Assembly: GCA_023413135.1 (NCBI GenBank)
Contig: JAEZQK010000105.1
Coordinates: 3,878 to 67,877 of the forward strand
DNA: 64,000 bases
Origin: Bacillota bacterium
Lineage (GTDB): Bacteria > Bacillota > Clostridia > Christensenellales > Aristaeellaceae
Direction: 5' to 3'
Shown here: positions 16,987-25,666 of the stretch, piece after piece
How the letters are laid out: each line of letters starts with the position of its first letter
How positions within the stretch are numbered: position 1 is the stretch's first letter
Made by a program: the position numbers and the translations under genes
The notes under the pieces: generated by a model
What the model was told of the DNA's origin: nothing
Database searches by the model: none
What the model saw: only the letters and a program-made list of their open reading frames with translations

Positions 16987-18582
16987 ATGAAAAAGTGGAT
17001 TTGCTTGGTCCTGACTCTGCTTTTACTCTTGCCTGCAGCAGGCCTTGCTGCCAACGAGCCCATCACGCTACCCATTGGGAATATGGAGACCGATGCATTG
17101 ACCGTTGCTGTATATGACAACTATTACGCGGCAGCCAGCTATGCCCAGCCCCTGCCTGTGCTGGAATGGGTGGAGGAGCGTACGGGCATTAAGATCAACT
17201 GGGATGTCACCGTACCAAGCCAATATGATGAAGTCATGCGCGTTCGCCTGGCTGCCGGTGCAGACCTGCCCGATATTGTGCAGATTCCCAACTCCTATAG
17301 CAACAAGGGCGAAGTATATACCTACGCCAAGCAGGGTATCATCATCCCCTTGGATGATTTGATCCGCCAATATGCCCCCAACCTGGCCAAATTGATTTGG
17401 GAGGACATGCCGGAGCTGGGTGAGGCCTTTACCGCGCCGGATGGTCATATCTACCACATTGCCCAGAACTTTGACGGCGGTAACAAGGTGGAGGTCAAAG
17501 GCTTGATCCTTCGCACCGATTGGCTGAAAGCGGTGGGTCTTGAAGTACCCAAAACGGCGGATGAATGGTACGCTGTTTTGAAAGCCTTTAAAGAAAAGGA
17601 TCCCAATGGCAACGGCCTGAACGATGAAATCCCCCTGGCGGCCTTCTCCCCCAACGGCCTGGGCGAATACGGCTACCTGGCCACCGCTTTTGGCCTTGCG
17701 GCTCCCGCCACCAAGTATATTGATGCGGACGGCTTGGCTGTCAACCAGTATGAACAGCCGGGCTTCAAAGACTTCCTGGCTTTCCTCAACAAGCTGTATG
17801 AAGAAGGCTTGATGGATCCGCAGTTCACCACCAGCGATGAAGCCAAGCTGGATGCCATGTTTGCCAAGGATATTGTCGGCGCTTCCGCCCACTTTGCCAC
17901 CAAGACCGAGCTTTGGTCCGGCACCGCGGCCCAGGCCGGCAACGCCAACAGTGCCACGGCCGAATACCATGTGGTTCTCTCTCCCGAAGATACGAATGGA
18001 ACACCTATCCGCATCATCAGCCGTGCCTTGACCGGATACTGCTACGGCATTACAAGGGATTGCAAAAACCCGGAACTGGCAATTCGCTGGCTGGACTACA
18101 TCTACGGTTCCGATGAGGGCCGCGATACATTGCTCTATGGCCTGGAAGGCCTGACCTATACCAAGGATGCAAACGGCAATAAGGCATGGACCGATGTGAT
18201 CGGCAAGAACCCGGACGGTCTTAGCGTAGGTGCAGCCCTCCGTTCTCTGGGCGCCTTCCCCGCCCAGTTCACCAACCGTACCGTGGAGTTTTACCAGATG
18301 ATGGTTTCCAAGAAGGCTGCGGAGGAAGGCAGCATTCTCAAGCAGTACATGATCGCTCCCTTCCCGCAGGTTATGGGCGACGAGGCCGAACTGGACCGCA
18401 TCGCTTCCCTGAACGCGGACATCACCACCTATGAAAACGAGATGATCCAAAAGTTTATCATGGGTCAGACCTCGTTGGACGAATTTGATTCCTTCCTCTC
18501 CACTGTAAAGTCCATGGGCGGCGATGAACTCACGCAGATTTACCAGACCCAACTGGACCGCTATTACGGCAAAGCAAAGTAA
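16987..18582 (+). CDS. ABC transporter extracellular solute-binding protein (LplA-like, family 1)
   Basis: A 531-residue secreted binding protein. The signal peptide covers residues 1-21 (hydrophobic core LVLTLLLLLPAAG, cleavage after GLAA); as in the other two binding proteins here, no lipobox Cys follows. The length and the NGNGLNDEIPLAAF segment (DPNGNGxxDE type) are typical of the LplA/YtcQ-like subgroup, which binds oligosaccharides derived from plant polymers. It delivers ligand to the LplB- and LplC-like permeases encoded next. No ATPase gene is present in this cluster; such importers usually share a general MsmX-type ATPase. AAAGGAG lies 10 bases before the ATG. The precise sugar is unknown. 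Confidence 0.85.
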   Translation: MKKWICLVLTLLLLLPAAGLAANEPITLPIGNMETDALTVAVYDNYYAAASYAQPLPVLEWVEERTGIKINWDVTVPSQYDEVMRVRLAAGADLPDIVQIPNSYSNKGEVYTYAKQGIIIPLDDLIRQYAPNLAKLIWEDMPELGEAFTAPDGHIYHIAQNFDGGNKVEVKGLILRTDWLKAVGLEVPKTADEWYAVLKAFKEKDPNGNGLNDEIPLAAFSPNGLGEYGYLATAFGLAAPATKYIDADGLAVNQYEQPGFKDFLAFLNKLYEEGLMDPQFTTSDEAKLDAMFAKDIVGASAHFATKTELWSGTAAQAGNANSATAEYHVVLSPEDTNGTPIRIISRALTGYCYGITRDCKNPELAIRWLDYIYGSDEGRDTLLYGLEGLTYTKDANGNKAWTDVIGKNPDGLSVGAALRSLGAFPAQFTNRTVEFYQMMVSKKAAEEGSILKQYMIAPFPQVMGDEAELDRIASLNADITTYENEMIQKFIMGQTSLDEFDSFLSTVKSMGGDELTQIYQTQLDRYYGKAK

Positions 18583-18591
18583 TCATTTCAT

Positions 18592-18627
18592 CCTGGATGC
18601 GAGGGGCTTGTTTCCCACGCATCCAGG
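18592..18627 (+). other. Intercistronic hairpin after binding-protein gene
   Basis: CCTGGATGCG (18592-18601) pairs perfectly with CGCATCCAGG (18618-18627). It begins 10 bases after the binding-protein stop and precedes the permease ribosome binding site. There is no T-run, so transcript stabilisation or partial termination is more likely than full termination. Confidence 0.7.
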
Positions 18628-18656
18628 AAACCCATAGATCGGGGGAGGGGTTTTAT

Positions 18657-19598
18657 GTGATCAATATGGACGCGCGCAGGCGCACGCGGACCGGGCGGGG
18701 ATTTTTCAGAGAGCTTTTGCGCTCCAGATATCTTGTTTTGTTAATGCTTCCCGGGTTGATCTATTACCTTGTATTTCATTATGCCCCTATGTACGGCATT
18801 CTGATGGCCTTTAAAAACTTCAAGGGAGGTACCAGCATTTGGGCCGCCCCTTGGGCAGGGTTTTCTTGGTTTTCGGAAATATTCTCTTCCTATTATTTTC
18901 CAAGGCTGTTGGCAAACACGCTGGTTCTCAGCGTATACAATTTGATATTCGGGTTTCCTGTGCCCATCATCTTTGCCCTGGTTTTGCATGAAATGCGCTG
19001 TAAGCCTGTGAAGCGCATTGTGCAGACCGTTTCTTATCTTCCGCATTTTATCTCGGTCGTTGTGATAGTCGGCATGATGCAGGCCATTTTATCCACCACC
19101 GACGGCGTGGTAAACAACCTGATTAAGGCAAACGGGGGCAAGGTGATCAACTTTTTTGGCACCTCCGGATGGTTTAGGCCCCTGTACATTGGCTCCGGCA
19201 TTTGGGAGAGCTTCGGCTGGAACTCCATCATCTACCTGGCGGCTTTGTCCAATTCCGATCCTGCGCTGTACGAGGCGGCCCGCATAGACGGAGCAAACCG
19301 CTGGCAGCAAACGCTCCACGTTTCTATACCCTGCATCCTTCCTACGATGATCATCCTGCTGGTCATGCAGCTTGGCCGGACAATGAGCGTAGGTTATGAA
19401 AAAATCATCCTCATGTATACACCTGCAACGTATGAGGTGGCGGATGTCATTTCCACCTACGTGTACCGCCGGGGGATCGTAGGCGGCCAGTTCAGCTTTG
19501 CTTCTGCCATGGGTCTGTTCAATTCGGTGATCAACATGGTACTGCTTGTCGGTGTTAATTTTATGAGCAAACGTCTGAGCGACGTAAGCTTGTGGTAA
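18657..19598 (+). CDS. ABC transporter permease (LplB/YtcP-type)
   Basis: A 313-residue permease with six predicted transmembrane helices, the first at about residues 23-43 (LVLLMLPGLIYYLVFHYAPM). The PGLIYYLVFHYAPMYG stretch is a hallmark of LplB-like proteins. The coupling loop is YEAARIDGANRWQQTLHVSI, a standard EAA motif. I prefer the GTG at 18657 because GGGGGAGGGG ends 6 bases upstream; an ATG three codons later is the alternative. It forms the channel with the protein encoded at 19612. It should import a mono- or oligosaccharide captured by the LplA-like protein. Confidence 0.9.
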   Translation: MINMDARRRTRTGRGFFRELLRSRYLVLLMLPGLIYYLVFHYAPMYGILMAFKNFKGGTSIWAAPWAGFSWFSEIFSSYYFPRLLANTLVLSVYNLIFGFPVPIIFALVLHEMRCKPVKRIVQTVSYLPHFISVVVIVGMMQAILSTTDGVVNNLIKANGGKVINFFGTSGWFRPLYIGSGIWESFGWNSIIYLAALSNSDPALYEAARIDGANRWQQTLHVSIPCILPTMIILLVMQLGRTMSVGYEKIILMYTPATYEVADVISTYVYRRGIVGGQFSFASAMGLFNSVINMVLLVGVNFMSKRLSDVSLW

Positions 19599-19611
19599 GG
19601 AGGGGGCAGGA

Positions 19612-20502
19612 TTGCTATATAGGGCAAAAATGAAACGCCCCCTGGGCGGTGTGATGGGTGACGTATTGATTTATGGAATCGGTGCGCTGGCGCTGCTTGT
19701 CACTTTGGTTCCTTTTCTGCACGTTGTGGCCATGTCATGTTCAGACCCGCTGGCAGTTTCCAAGCAGGAAATTTTTCTGTTGCCCAAGGGAGTCCAGTTC
19801 GATGCGTACCGGCTGGTGATGGAGAACAGGATGTTTTGGACCACCTATGGCAACACCATCTGGATTGTGGCGGTTGGCACGCTGACCAATCTGGTGCTTA
19901 CCGTATCTCTGGCCTATCCTCTTTCCCGGACCGGTTTTTTTCTGCGCAGGCCGGTGATGATGCTCATCACCTTTACCATGTTCTTTTCCGGCGGGCTTAT
20001 ACCGCTGTTTGTAACCGTGAACAGCCTGGGGCTGTATAACTCCCGGTGGGCGTTGATCCTGCCTTATGCAGTATCCACCTATAACCTCATTGTATGCCGT
20101 ACTTTCTTTGAAAGCATCCCCGAAAGCCTGATGGAATCTGCCAAGCTGGACGGCGCCAGCGATATACGTATCCTCTGGTCCATTGTGCTGCCTCTGTCAA
20201 CCGCCATCCTGGCCGTGCTGGTGTTGTTTTATGCAGTGGCCCATTGGAACAGCTATTTCCCCGCCATGCTCTTCATCTCGAAGGGTGATTTGCAGCCTGT
20301 GCAGGTATATCTGATCCGTGTCCTGATCCAAAATTCAGAGGCGTTGGCTGAGGAAGGCAGTGCAGGCTATTCCAGGGCGCTGCTTGTGGAGCAATTGAGG
20401 TACTCGGTCATCATTGTGACGATACTGCCTATTGTAGTGTTGTACCCTTTCCTGCAAAAATACTTCGTGCAGGGCGTCATGATCGGCGCCATCAAGGGCT
20501 GA
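19612..20502 (+). CDS. ABC transporter permease (LplC/YtcP-type)
   Basis: A 296-residue permease with about six transmembrane helices. The coupling loop is LMESAKLDGASDIRILWSIV. The segment TFTMFFSGGLIPLFVTVNSL, near residue 122, is characteristic of LplC-like proteins. The start is a TTG at 19612 with AAGGAGG at good distance; no better ATG is nearby, the next in-frame Met being four codons later. It begins 13 bases after the LplB-like gene and ends 15 bases before the hydrolase gene, so all belong to one transcript. Confidence 0.9.
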   Translation: MLYRAKMKRPLGGVMGDVLIYGIGALALLVTLVPFLHVVAMSCSDPLAVSKQEIFLLPKGVQFDAYRLVMENRMFWTTYGNTIWIVAVGTLTNLVLTVSLAYPLSRTGFFLRRPVMMLITFTMFFSGGLIPLFVTVNSLGLYNSRWALILPYAVSTYNLIVCRTFFESIPESLMESAKLDGASDIRILWSIVLPLSTAILAVLVLFYAVAHWNSYFPAMLFISKGDLQPVQVYLIRVLIQNSEALAEEGSAGYSRALLVEQLRYSVIIVTILPIVVLYPFLQKYFVQGVMIGAIKG

Positions 20503-20517
20503 AAAGGAGCGGTTTAT

Positions 20518-21306
20518 GTGACGGAAACCCCATTTGTGCGCGTACTGGGTTCGGCGGATTGGCTGCCTACCAAAAACAACGATGGCTCCAGCTATCTTTT
20601 AAATGACCGCATCATGGTGGATACGGGCTGGAGTGCCGCCTATAACATGATCTGTCATGACCTGGACCCGATTGCTCCCAAGCTTTTGTGCTTTACCCAT
20701 ATGCACGCCGACCATTATATGGGGCTGACGCAGTTGATTTTGTATTGGCGCATCAAAAAGGGATCCCTGGGTGAGTGGACCATCGCCGGACCCAAACAGA
20801 CCGTAAAGGCCGCCTTTGACCGGGCTTTCCATTACGTATTTCATGACAGCCATAATGTTCTGAAGGAAGTCGTGCAAATGCCGCATATCCTGGAGCTTTC
20901 CGATGGGGAGAATTTTTCGGAGCAGGGATATCGCATTTCCGTCATCTCCTCCGACCATGCGGTACCCGGATTATGTTACCGCTTTACGCATCTGGAAACG
21001 GGGCATACCATCGGCTTCACCGGTGATACGCGCTATCGGAAGCAATTTGGAGCATTCTTCAAGGACTGTGACTTGATGCTGCATGAGGCATCCTTTGGCG
21101 CCGGCCCCCTTCTCCCTGAGGCAAATGCGGTCTGCAAGCACTCCAGCGCCCAGGAAGCTGCAAAGGTGGCAATGGAAGCGCGGGTGAAGCGGCTGCTTTT
21201 GACCCATGCCTATGAGCCCAAGCGCCAGGCTGCCGTGGAAGCTGCCAGGGTGCAGCTGTCAATACCTGTGGATTGGGCATATCCCTTTACTGTAGTAGAA
21301 TTCTAA
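20518..21306 (+). CDS. Metallo-beta-lactamase-fold hydrolase
   Basis: A 262-residue MBL-fold protein of the RNase Z/PhnP-like class. The metal-binding signature THMHADHYMGL is near residue 60. Further ligands lie in ISSDHAVPG (near 145), FTGDTRY (near 165) and the C-terminal LLTHAYEPKR. Enzymes of this class cleave phosphodiesters or other esters in the cytoplasm using two metal ions. It begins with GTG at 20518, preceded by AAAAGGAGCGG, 15 bases after the second sugar permease gene. Co-transcription suggests it processes an imported, perhaps phosphorylated or cyclic, sugar derivative, but the substrate cannot be named. Confidence 0.8.
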   Translation: MTETPFVRVLGSADWLPTKNNDGSSYLLNDRIMVDTGWSAAYNMICHDLDPIAPKLLCFTHMHADHYMGLTQLILYWRIKKGSLGEWTIAGPKQTVKAAFDRAFHYVFHDSHNVLKEVVQMPHILELSDGENFSEQGYRISVISSDHAVPGLCYRFTHLETGHTIGFTGDTRYRKQFGAFFKDCDLMLHEASFGAGPLLPEANAVCKHSSAQEAAKVAMEARVKRLLLTHAYEPKRQAAVEAARVQLSIPVDWAYPFTVVEF

Positions 21307-21390
21307 ACACTATGATTGGTGGATGCGAATTAACCAATAGGGGAAATAGGGAATCAAATGCCGCCGCCCTGCTCAATATCCTGTCACGAA

Positions 21391-21419
21391 TTGACCGGAA
21401 GGCATATTGGTGTTATTCT
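21391..21419 (+). promoter_or_regulatory. Probable sigma-A promoter of the ThuA-like gene
   Basis: TTGACC (21391-21396) and TATTCT (21414-21419) with a 17-base spacer, 68 bases ahead of the start. An inverted repeat, ATTGGT/ACCAAT (about 21315-21338), lies upstream. Confidence 0.5.
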
Positions 21420-21486
21420 AAATCATGTTTCTGGTTATGATTGCCCCAAGTGTTTGAAACCGGATCATGAAGGAGCAGGTAGGCAT

Positions 21487-22209
21487 ATGAAAAACGCATT
21501 ATTTCTTGTGGGCGGGTGGGATGGCCATCAGCCTGAGCTGGTTTCCAAGCGCTTTGGCAAATTGCTTGGTGAAGCCGGATTCAATGTGCAATACGCGCAT
21601 GATCACCAATGCCTCGGTGACCTGGATGCATTAATGCAGCTGGACCTGATCTTTACCTGCTGGACCATGGGTGAGATTGATGAACAGCACTCAAAGAATG
21701 TGGCCGCAGCGGTAGGCGCAGGCGTCGGGCTGGCAGGATGTCACGGCGGCATGTGTGACGCATTCCGCAAGGACACCCGCTGGCAGTTCATGACCGGCGG
21801 CCAATGGGTCTCGCACCCGGGCGGCGATGGCATCGAGTATACGGTTAACATTACCTCCAAATCCGACCCCATCGTGGCGGGTCTAGACGACTTTGAGGTG
21901 CGCAGCGAGCACTACTACCTGCATATTGATCCGGCCATTGAGGTGCTTGCCACGACGCGCTTCCCCTCGGTTCCATATTACCACATTGCAAATAAACCGG
22001 TGGATATGCCGGTGGTCTGGACCAAAATGTGGGGCCTTGGGCGTGTGTTCTATTCATCCCTTGGGCACCACGACGACGTGTTTGACAACTCGCCTTCGGC
22101 CCAGGAGATCGTAAGGCGCGGCATGCTTTGGGCTGCCGGGGGCAAATCATATGCCAGGGAGAACGGCCTGACACCCGACCGATTCCTCAATACAGGGAAG
22201 ATGTACTGA
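21487..22209 (+). CDS. ThuA-like domain protein
   Basis: A 240-residue protein with the class I glutamine-amidotransferase-like fold of the ThuA family. The N-terminus ALFLVGGWDGHQPELVSK, the central GLAGCHGGMCDAFR and MTGGQWVSHPGG, and the C-terminal VFYSSLGHHDDVF are all typical family features. The usual catalytic Cys of amidotransferases is not evident. ThuA was first linked to trehalose uptake and use in rhizobia, and relatives occur beside sugar catabolic genes in many bacteria, but the biochemical role is unsettled. The ATG at 21487 follows AGGAGCAGGTAGGC. It has its own likely promoter and converges on rpiB. The context favours a role in sugar use. Confidence 0.8.
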   Translation: MKNALFLVGGWDGHQPELVSKRFGKLLGEAGFNVQYAHDHQCLGDLDALMQLDLIFTCWTMGEIDEQHSKNVAAAVGAGVGLAGCHGGMCDAFRKDTRWQFMTGGQWVSHPGGDGIEYTVNITSKSDPIVAGLDDFEVRSEHYYLHIDPAIEVLATTRFPSVPYYHIANKPVDMPVVWTKMWGLGRVFYSSLGHHDDVFDNSPSAQEIVRRGMLWAAGGKSYARENGLTPDRFLNTGKMY

Positions 22210-22273
22210 CAAGCGGTCGGGATCAGCCGGGCCGTCAAAGCGGTTGGGACCGGTAACCGGCAGCGCTCCTTGC

Positions 22274-22720
22274 TTATACGCTTCCGTCCATCTGGCCAAG
22301 CTTTTGTACCCGGCGGCGGAATTCCTCACTGGTGGAAAAAGTGGCCTTCAGGAACAGGTCGATCAACTCCAGGGCTACGGTATGCCCTACGATCTGGGCG
22401 CCAAGGGCGATTACCTGCACATCGTCATGCTCAACGCATTGGTGGGCGGTGAAGATGTCGTGGCATACCGAAGCCCGGATGCCGGGCACCTTGTTGCAGG
22501 CGATGCAGGCGCCGACGCCGCTGCCGCAGAACATGATTCCCCGTTCACAGCTGCCGTCCAGGATCGCGCCGCATACCTTTTTTGCGATGTCGGGGAAATC
22601 CACCGGCGCAGGATCGAAGCTTCCAAAATCGGTAAGAATATGGCCCCTTTGCTTTAAAGCATCCAAAAGCCTTACTTTCAGTTCATACCCTGCATGATCG
22701 GACCCAATGGCGATGCGCAT
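22274..22720 (-). CDS. rpiB: Ribose-5-phosphate isomerase B family protein
   Basis: A 148-residue enzyme of the RpiB/LacAB family. The N-terminal IAIGSDHAGYELK carries the substrate-binding Asp-His pair. GIMFCGSGVGACIACNKVPG supplies the catalytic Cys, at about residue 67, and the anion hole. ASVCHDIFTAHQCVEHDD contains the conserved His that helps ring opening. It interconverts ribose-5-phosphate and ribulose-5-phosphate or a related aldose/ketose phosphate pair. It is transcribed divergently from the ribokinase-like gene, with AAAGGAGG 6 bases before the ATG. The pairing suggests a pentose or allose-like branch. The length matches the usual 145-150 residues. Confidence 0.88.
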   Translation of the reverse strand: MRIAIGSDHAGYELKVRLLDALKQRGHILTDFGSFDPAPVDFPDIAKKVCGAILDGSCERGIMFCGSGVGACIACNKVPGIRASVCHDIFTAHQCVEHDDVQVIALGAQIVGHTVALELIDLFLKATFSTSEEFRRRVQKLGQMDGSV

Positions 22721-22914
22721 ATTAATGCCTCCTTTTTGTTCATATATTTCATGTTCAAGAGTGCCTCCGCATTTCCTCTTCTCCCGGGGAAATTTTGATC
22801 ATATTTCATGGCGCTTTGGGTACCGTGGGGAAGGTGGAGCATATTCCCGTCACAAGGGATGGGCGGCCATGCTGGACAAGGTGCTGTGAGAAAAGTGGAA
22901 AAGGGGATGGGGCA

Positions 22915-23877
22915 ATGAAAAAGAAACCGCGCTATCTGGTGATAGGAAGCATCAATATGGATTTGGTGCTTCAAGTTTCATCCATCCCCTCCGCAGGTGA
23001 AAGCTGCCTGGCAGATCAATACCGGTATTCCGCGGGCGGAAAAGGCGCCAACCAGGCCGCGGCCGCATCAAGGCTTGGCGCAGATGTTGCGTTTATCGGC
23101 AAAATAGGGGATGACGCCAACGGCCTTCAATTGCTTGAAACGCAAAAGGCCTTTGGGGTGGATACGTCCTTCCTCAAAACGGACCCTCATGCGCCCACCG
23201 GGCTGGCCGTAGTGATGGTGGAGCCGGACGGCAAAAACCGCATCCTTGTATTCCCGGGCAGCAACATGCTTTTGATGCCGGAGGATGTGGTGCCGGTGAT
23301 CGAAAGCGGAATGTATGATGTGCTCATCATTCAATTGGAGATCCCGCGGCAAACAGTGATCGCGGCCTGCCGGGCGGCATTGAAACGGAACATTCCAGTC
23401 GTAGTGGATGCGGGGCCAGTGCAAAGCTTCCCGCTTCATGAGATTGCGGGAGTGACAATATTGAGCCCCAACGAAACAGAAACATTGGCGCTTTGCGGCA
23501 TCTATCCCGATACCAAGGAAAAGGCGCGTAAGGCAGCCGGGCTGTTGATGGAAAAATCACAGGCCAAATACGTGGTCATCAAGCGCGGCGAACATGGCGC
23601 GTATGTATATGGAGAAGGCATCGAATGCAACTGTGATGCCCCTCATGTGAGTGCTGTGGATACCACGGCTGCCGGCGATGCGTTCACCGCGGCCCTTGCC
23701 ATCGCTATGATGGAAACCGGCGATATACTTAAGGCGGTAGAGTATGCCAATTGTGTAGGAGCCCTTACCGTCACCCGGGCAGGCGCACAATCGTCCTTGC
23801 CCGGGACCATGGAAGTCGAAGAGTTTATGAGGACAGCGATGTGCAATCGTACCGGAGTACAAAGGCCGATTGCTTGA
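22915..23877 (+). CDS. Ribokinase-like PfkB-family kinase
   Basis: A 320-residue carbohydrate kinase. The PfkB signature YSAGGKGANQAAAASRLGAD begins at about residue 38. The ATP and catalytic motif DTTAAGDAFTAALA is near residue 245, with Asp as base, matching ribokinases. It should phosphorylate a pentose such as ribose at O5. The ATG at 22915 follows AAAAGGGGATGGGGC; the longer open frame upstream has no support. It is divergent from rpiB, whose product would act on the next intermediate, and is followed after 61 bases by an unrecognised gene. No ribose transporter is next to it, but the LplABC-like importer is 3 kb upstream. Confidence 0.85.
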   Translation: MKKKPRYLVIGSINMDLVLQVSSIPSAGESCLADQYRYSAGGKGANQAAAASRLGADVAFIGKIGDDANGLQLLETQKAFGVDTSFLKTDPHAPTGLAVVMVEPDGKNRILVFPGSNMLLMPEDVVPVIESGMYDVLIIQLEIPRQTVIAACRAALKRNIPVVVDAGPVQSFPLHEIAGVTILSPNETETLALCGIYPDTKEKARKAAGLLMEKSQAKYVVIKRGEHGAYVYGEGIECNCDAPHVSAVDTTAAGDAFTAALAIAMMETGDILKAVEYANCVGALTVTRAGAQSSLPGTMEVEEFMRTAMCNRTGVQRPIA

Positions 23878-23938
23878 CATGGATAAGTTCACCTTGGACC
23901 GGTATAAGGAGATATGGTGATTTTTGAGGAGGGATCGT

Positions 23939-25072
23939 ATGCCTTCTTTGCAAACGGCAGGGACCGGAGTGCCTGCGCTTTTTTCGCAGGAGCTGACCGA
24001 ATTTCCTTCCACCGTGCACCGGAACATTTACTCCGCCGCCCGTCAGCTGACGCCCCTTAACCGCTCTCTTGGCAGCATGGAGGAGGGCGAACTGAAGGAT
24101 TCCTGCAAAGCGTATCACGCTTTTATGCTGGACATGCTGTCAGACATGTATGAAAATCCCGAAGCATACGGATTGCCGGTTCATATGCTGGAGGATTTTT
24201 TGGGCGGAAGAAAGCTCAACGGCGTCAAGCGGAAGGAGCCGGCCAAAACCGAGAAAATCCGCTCCCAGACGTATAACGCGGTAAACGGATATCAGGTTCT
24301 TTTGTGCATGCTTGGCAGGAATGGAAGGCTTCAGGGCAACCGTCTTGAAGTGTCTCCCGATGCGATGAATAATATTGAAAAGCGGACAAGCACCTCAATA
24401 AGTCCCATACCGCTTGCGGCAAGGCTGAATGCCCTTGTCCGGGTGGGGCTGAAACGGGAGGGCGGCAGCTTTGTTTCCGACCGGTATCCCAACATGTTTG
24501 CAGGAATGTGCGCTTTGGCAAATTCCTGTGAGAACATGAATTCGTTTGGCTATTTTGCGTTCCAGAATCTTGAATTCCGCAATATCGGCTCAAAATACAG
24601 GCCCACCTATGAGGACTATATCAATCCCTTCACAGCGGAGCGCCGCGCGATTGCCGGAGAAATTGATGATTGCGCACGAAAACGAAAGGCAAAGCCTGCC
24701 TGCAACACCTTCTGGAAGGTGGATTACAAGTACAAAGGCGGTCAGGCCATGTGCCTGGAAAATGCGCATGGCGATCTGATCATCCGCGTTACCGGAACAT
24801 ACGGATGGGACGACCCAAAGCTGATCAACGGCCGGCTGGAACAGGAAAGCCTGGAATTTCAAAGGTACATACTGCGTCATCTGTGGGGATGCACCGGCTG
24901 CTCCACATCCCATCTTGGTGCCTTCGCCTGGGTCTTGGGCCATAAACGCCGTGTCTGCATGGGCGGCGGGATCGGTTTCCGGTGGACAAACCCTGGCAGT
25001 GAGGACGTGGATGCCATCACTAGATGCCTGGAGATTAGGTGCCGGATTATTGATGAACTGAAAGGGAAATGA
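23939..25072 (+). CDS. Conserved-looking protein of unknown function (377 residues)
   Basis: I do not recognise the family. The protein has no signal peptide or transmembrane segment and appears cytosolic. The N-terminal third is helical and charged. The C-terminal 150 residues contain Cys, His and aromatic residues in a compact pattern: NTFWKVDYKYKGGQAMCLE, then WGCTGCSTSHLGAFAWVLG and VCMGGGIGFRWTNPG. The CxxC followed by SxH and GGGIGFRW look like a conserved active or metal site, but this is only an impression. The ATG at 23939 has GAGGAGGG 5 bases upstream. It probably shares the ribokinase transcript and is followed by a strong terminator. Confidence 0.75.
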   Translation: MPSLQTAGTGVPALFSQELTEFPSTVHRNIYSAARQLTPLNRSLGSMEEGELKDSCKAYHAFMLDMLSDMYENPEAYGLPVHMLEDFLGGRKLNGVKRKEPAKTEKIRSQTYNAVNGYQVLLCMLGRNGRLQGNRLEVSPDAMNNIEKRTSTSISPIPLAARLNALVRVGLKREGGSFVSDRYPNMFAGMCALANSCENMNSFGYFAFQNLEFRNIGSKYRPTYEDYINPFTAERRAIAGEIDDCARKRKAKPACNTFWKVDYKYKGGQAMCLENAHGDLIIRVTGTYGWDDPKLINGRLEQESLEFQRYILRHLWGCTGCSTSHLGAFAWVLGHKRRVCMGGGIGFRWTNPGSEDVDAITRCLEIRCRIIDELKGK

Positions 25073-25100
25073 GGACGGAGGGACGGCTTTTCCTGCAAAA

Positions 25101-25141
25101 GCGGGCGGCTATGCGCTAACGGCATAGCCGCCCGCCTTTTT
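25101..25141 (+). terminator. Rho-independent terminator
   Basis: GCGGGCGGCTATGC (25101-25114) pairs perfectly with GCATAGCCGCCCGC (25122-25135) around a 7-base loop, followed by CTTTTT. It ends the ribokinase unit. Confidence 0.95.
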
Positions 25142-25666
25142 GGCCGCCCGGGTCCTTTGCCTGCTGTGGGGGCCGCATTAAAGAGCCGCAAAAGATGCGG
25201 CTTATGCAGATGATAGGGTAAGTCGTTTACAAAAGGTATATGACAATTTTGTGAAAATGAAATCAATCATGGTGCTCGGGTGGACTTTTTAGAATGGGGA
25301 AAATCAAGTAAATGCGAATGTTAAGATTGATGCGCGATGTAATATTCGGGAAATCACTATACACGTAACGTCTGGCTGTTCGAGCAAAAACGAAAAAAAT
25401 ACAAGAAATGATTCAAAAATCCTTCAAATAACAGGAATAATGTGATAGCATATAAGCGAAGATTGCATTTTACAAATGATCAAAATGCGATTTTCATCTT
25501 TCGAGGCTTATGGAAGCAGGGGCGAAGGATACTGTAGGCTGGTAGAATCCAATTTTGATTTTTTGTCAGATAATGCGATTGTGATATATCAATCAATTGG
25601 CTTGTTCAAGATTGGTATAATCCAATATTTAGACTTTCCGCCATGTAGCCGGGAGGAGAAGATGGG
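25142..25666 (+). promoter_or_regulatory. 525-base AT-rich leader ahead of the peptide-catabolism operon
   Basis: No gene is credible here. Weak promoter-like pairs are TTCAAA (25423-25428) with TAGCAT (25446-25451), spacer 17, and TTGTCA (25563-25568) with TATATC (25585-25590), spacer 16. A lone TATAAT sits at 25616-25621. The transition to AT-rich sequence before a 20-kb operon makes a regulated promoter likely, and the GntR protein encoded at the operon's end is the natural regulator. No known riboswitch was recognised. Confidence 0.4.

Noticed and set aside
16743..16990. Short plus-strand frames between the AraC-type gene and the binding-protein gene
   Set aside because: They begin within a hairpin, overlap each other and have no translation signals.
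17068..18552. A 494-codon minus-strand open frame opposite the LplA-like gene
   Set aside because: Antisense shadow of a clear binding-protein gene; no domain features or ribosome binding site.
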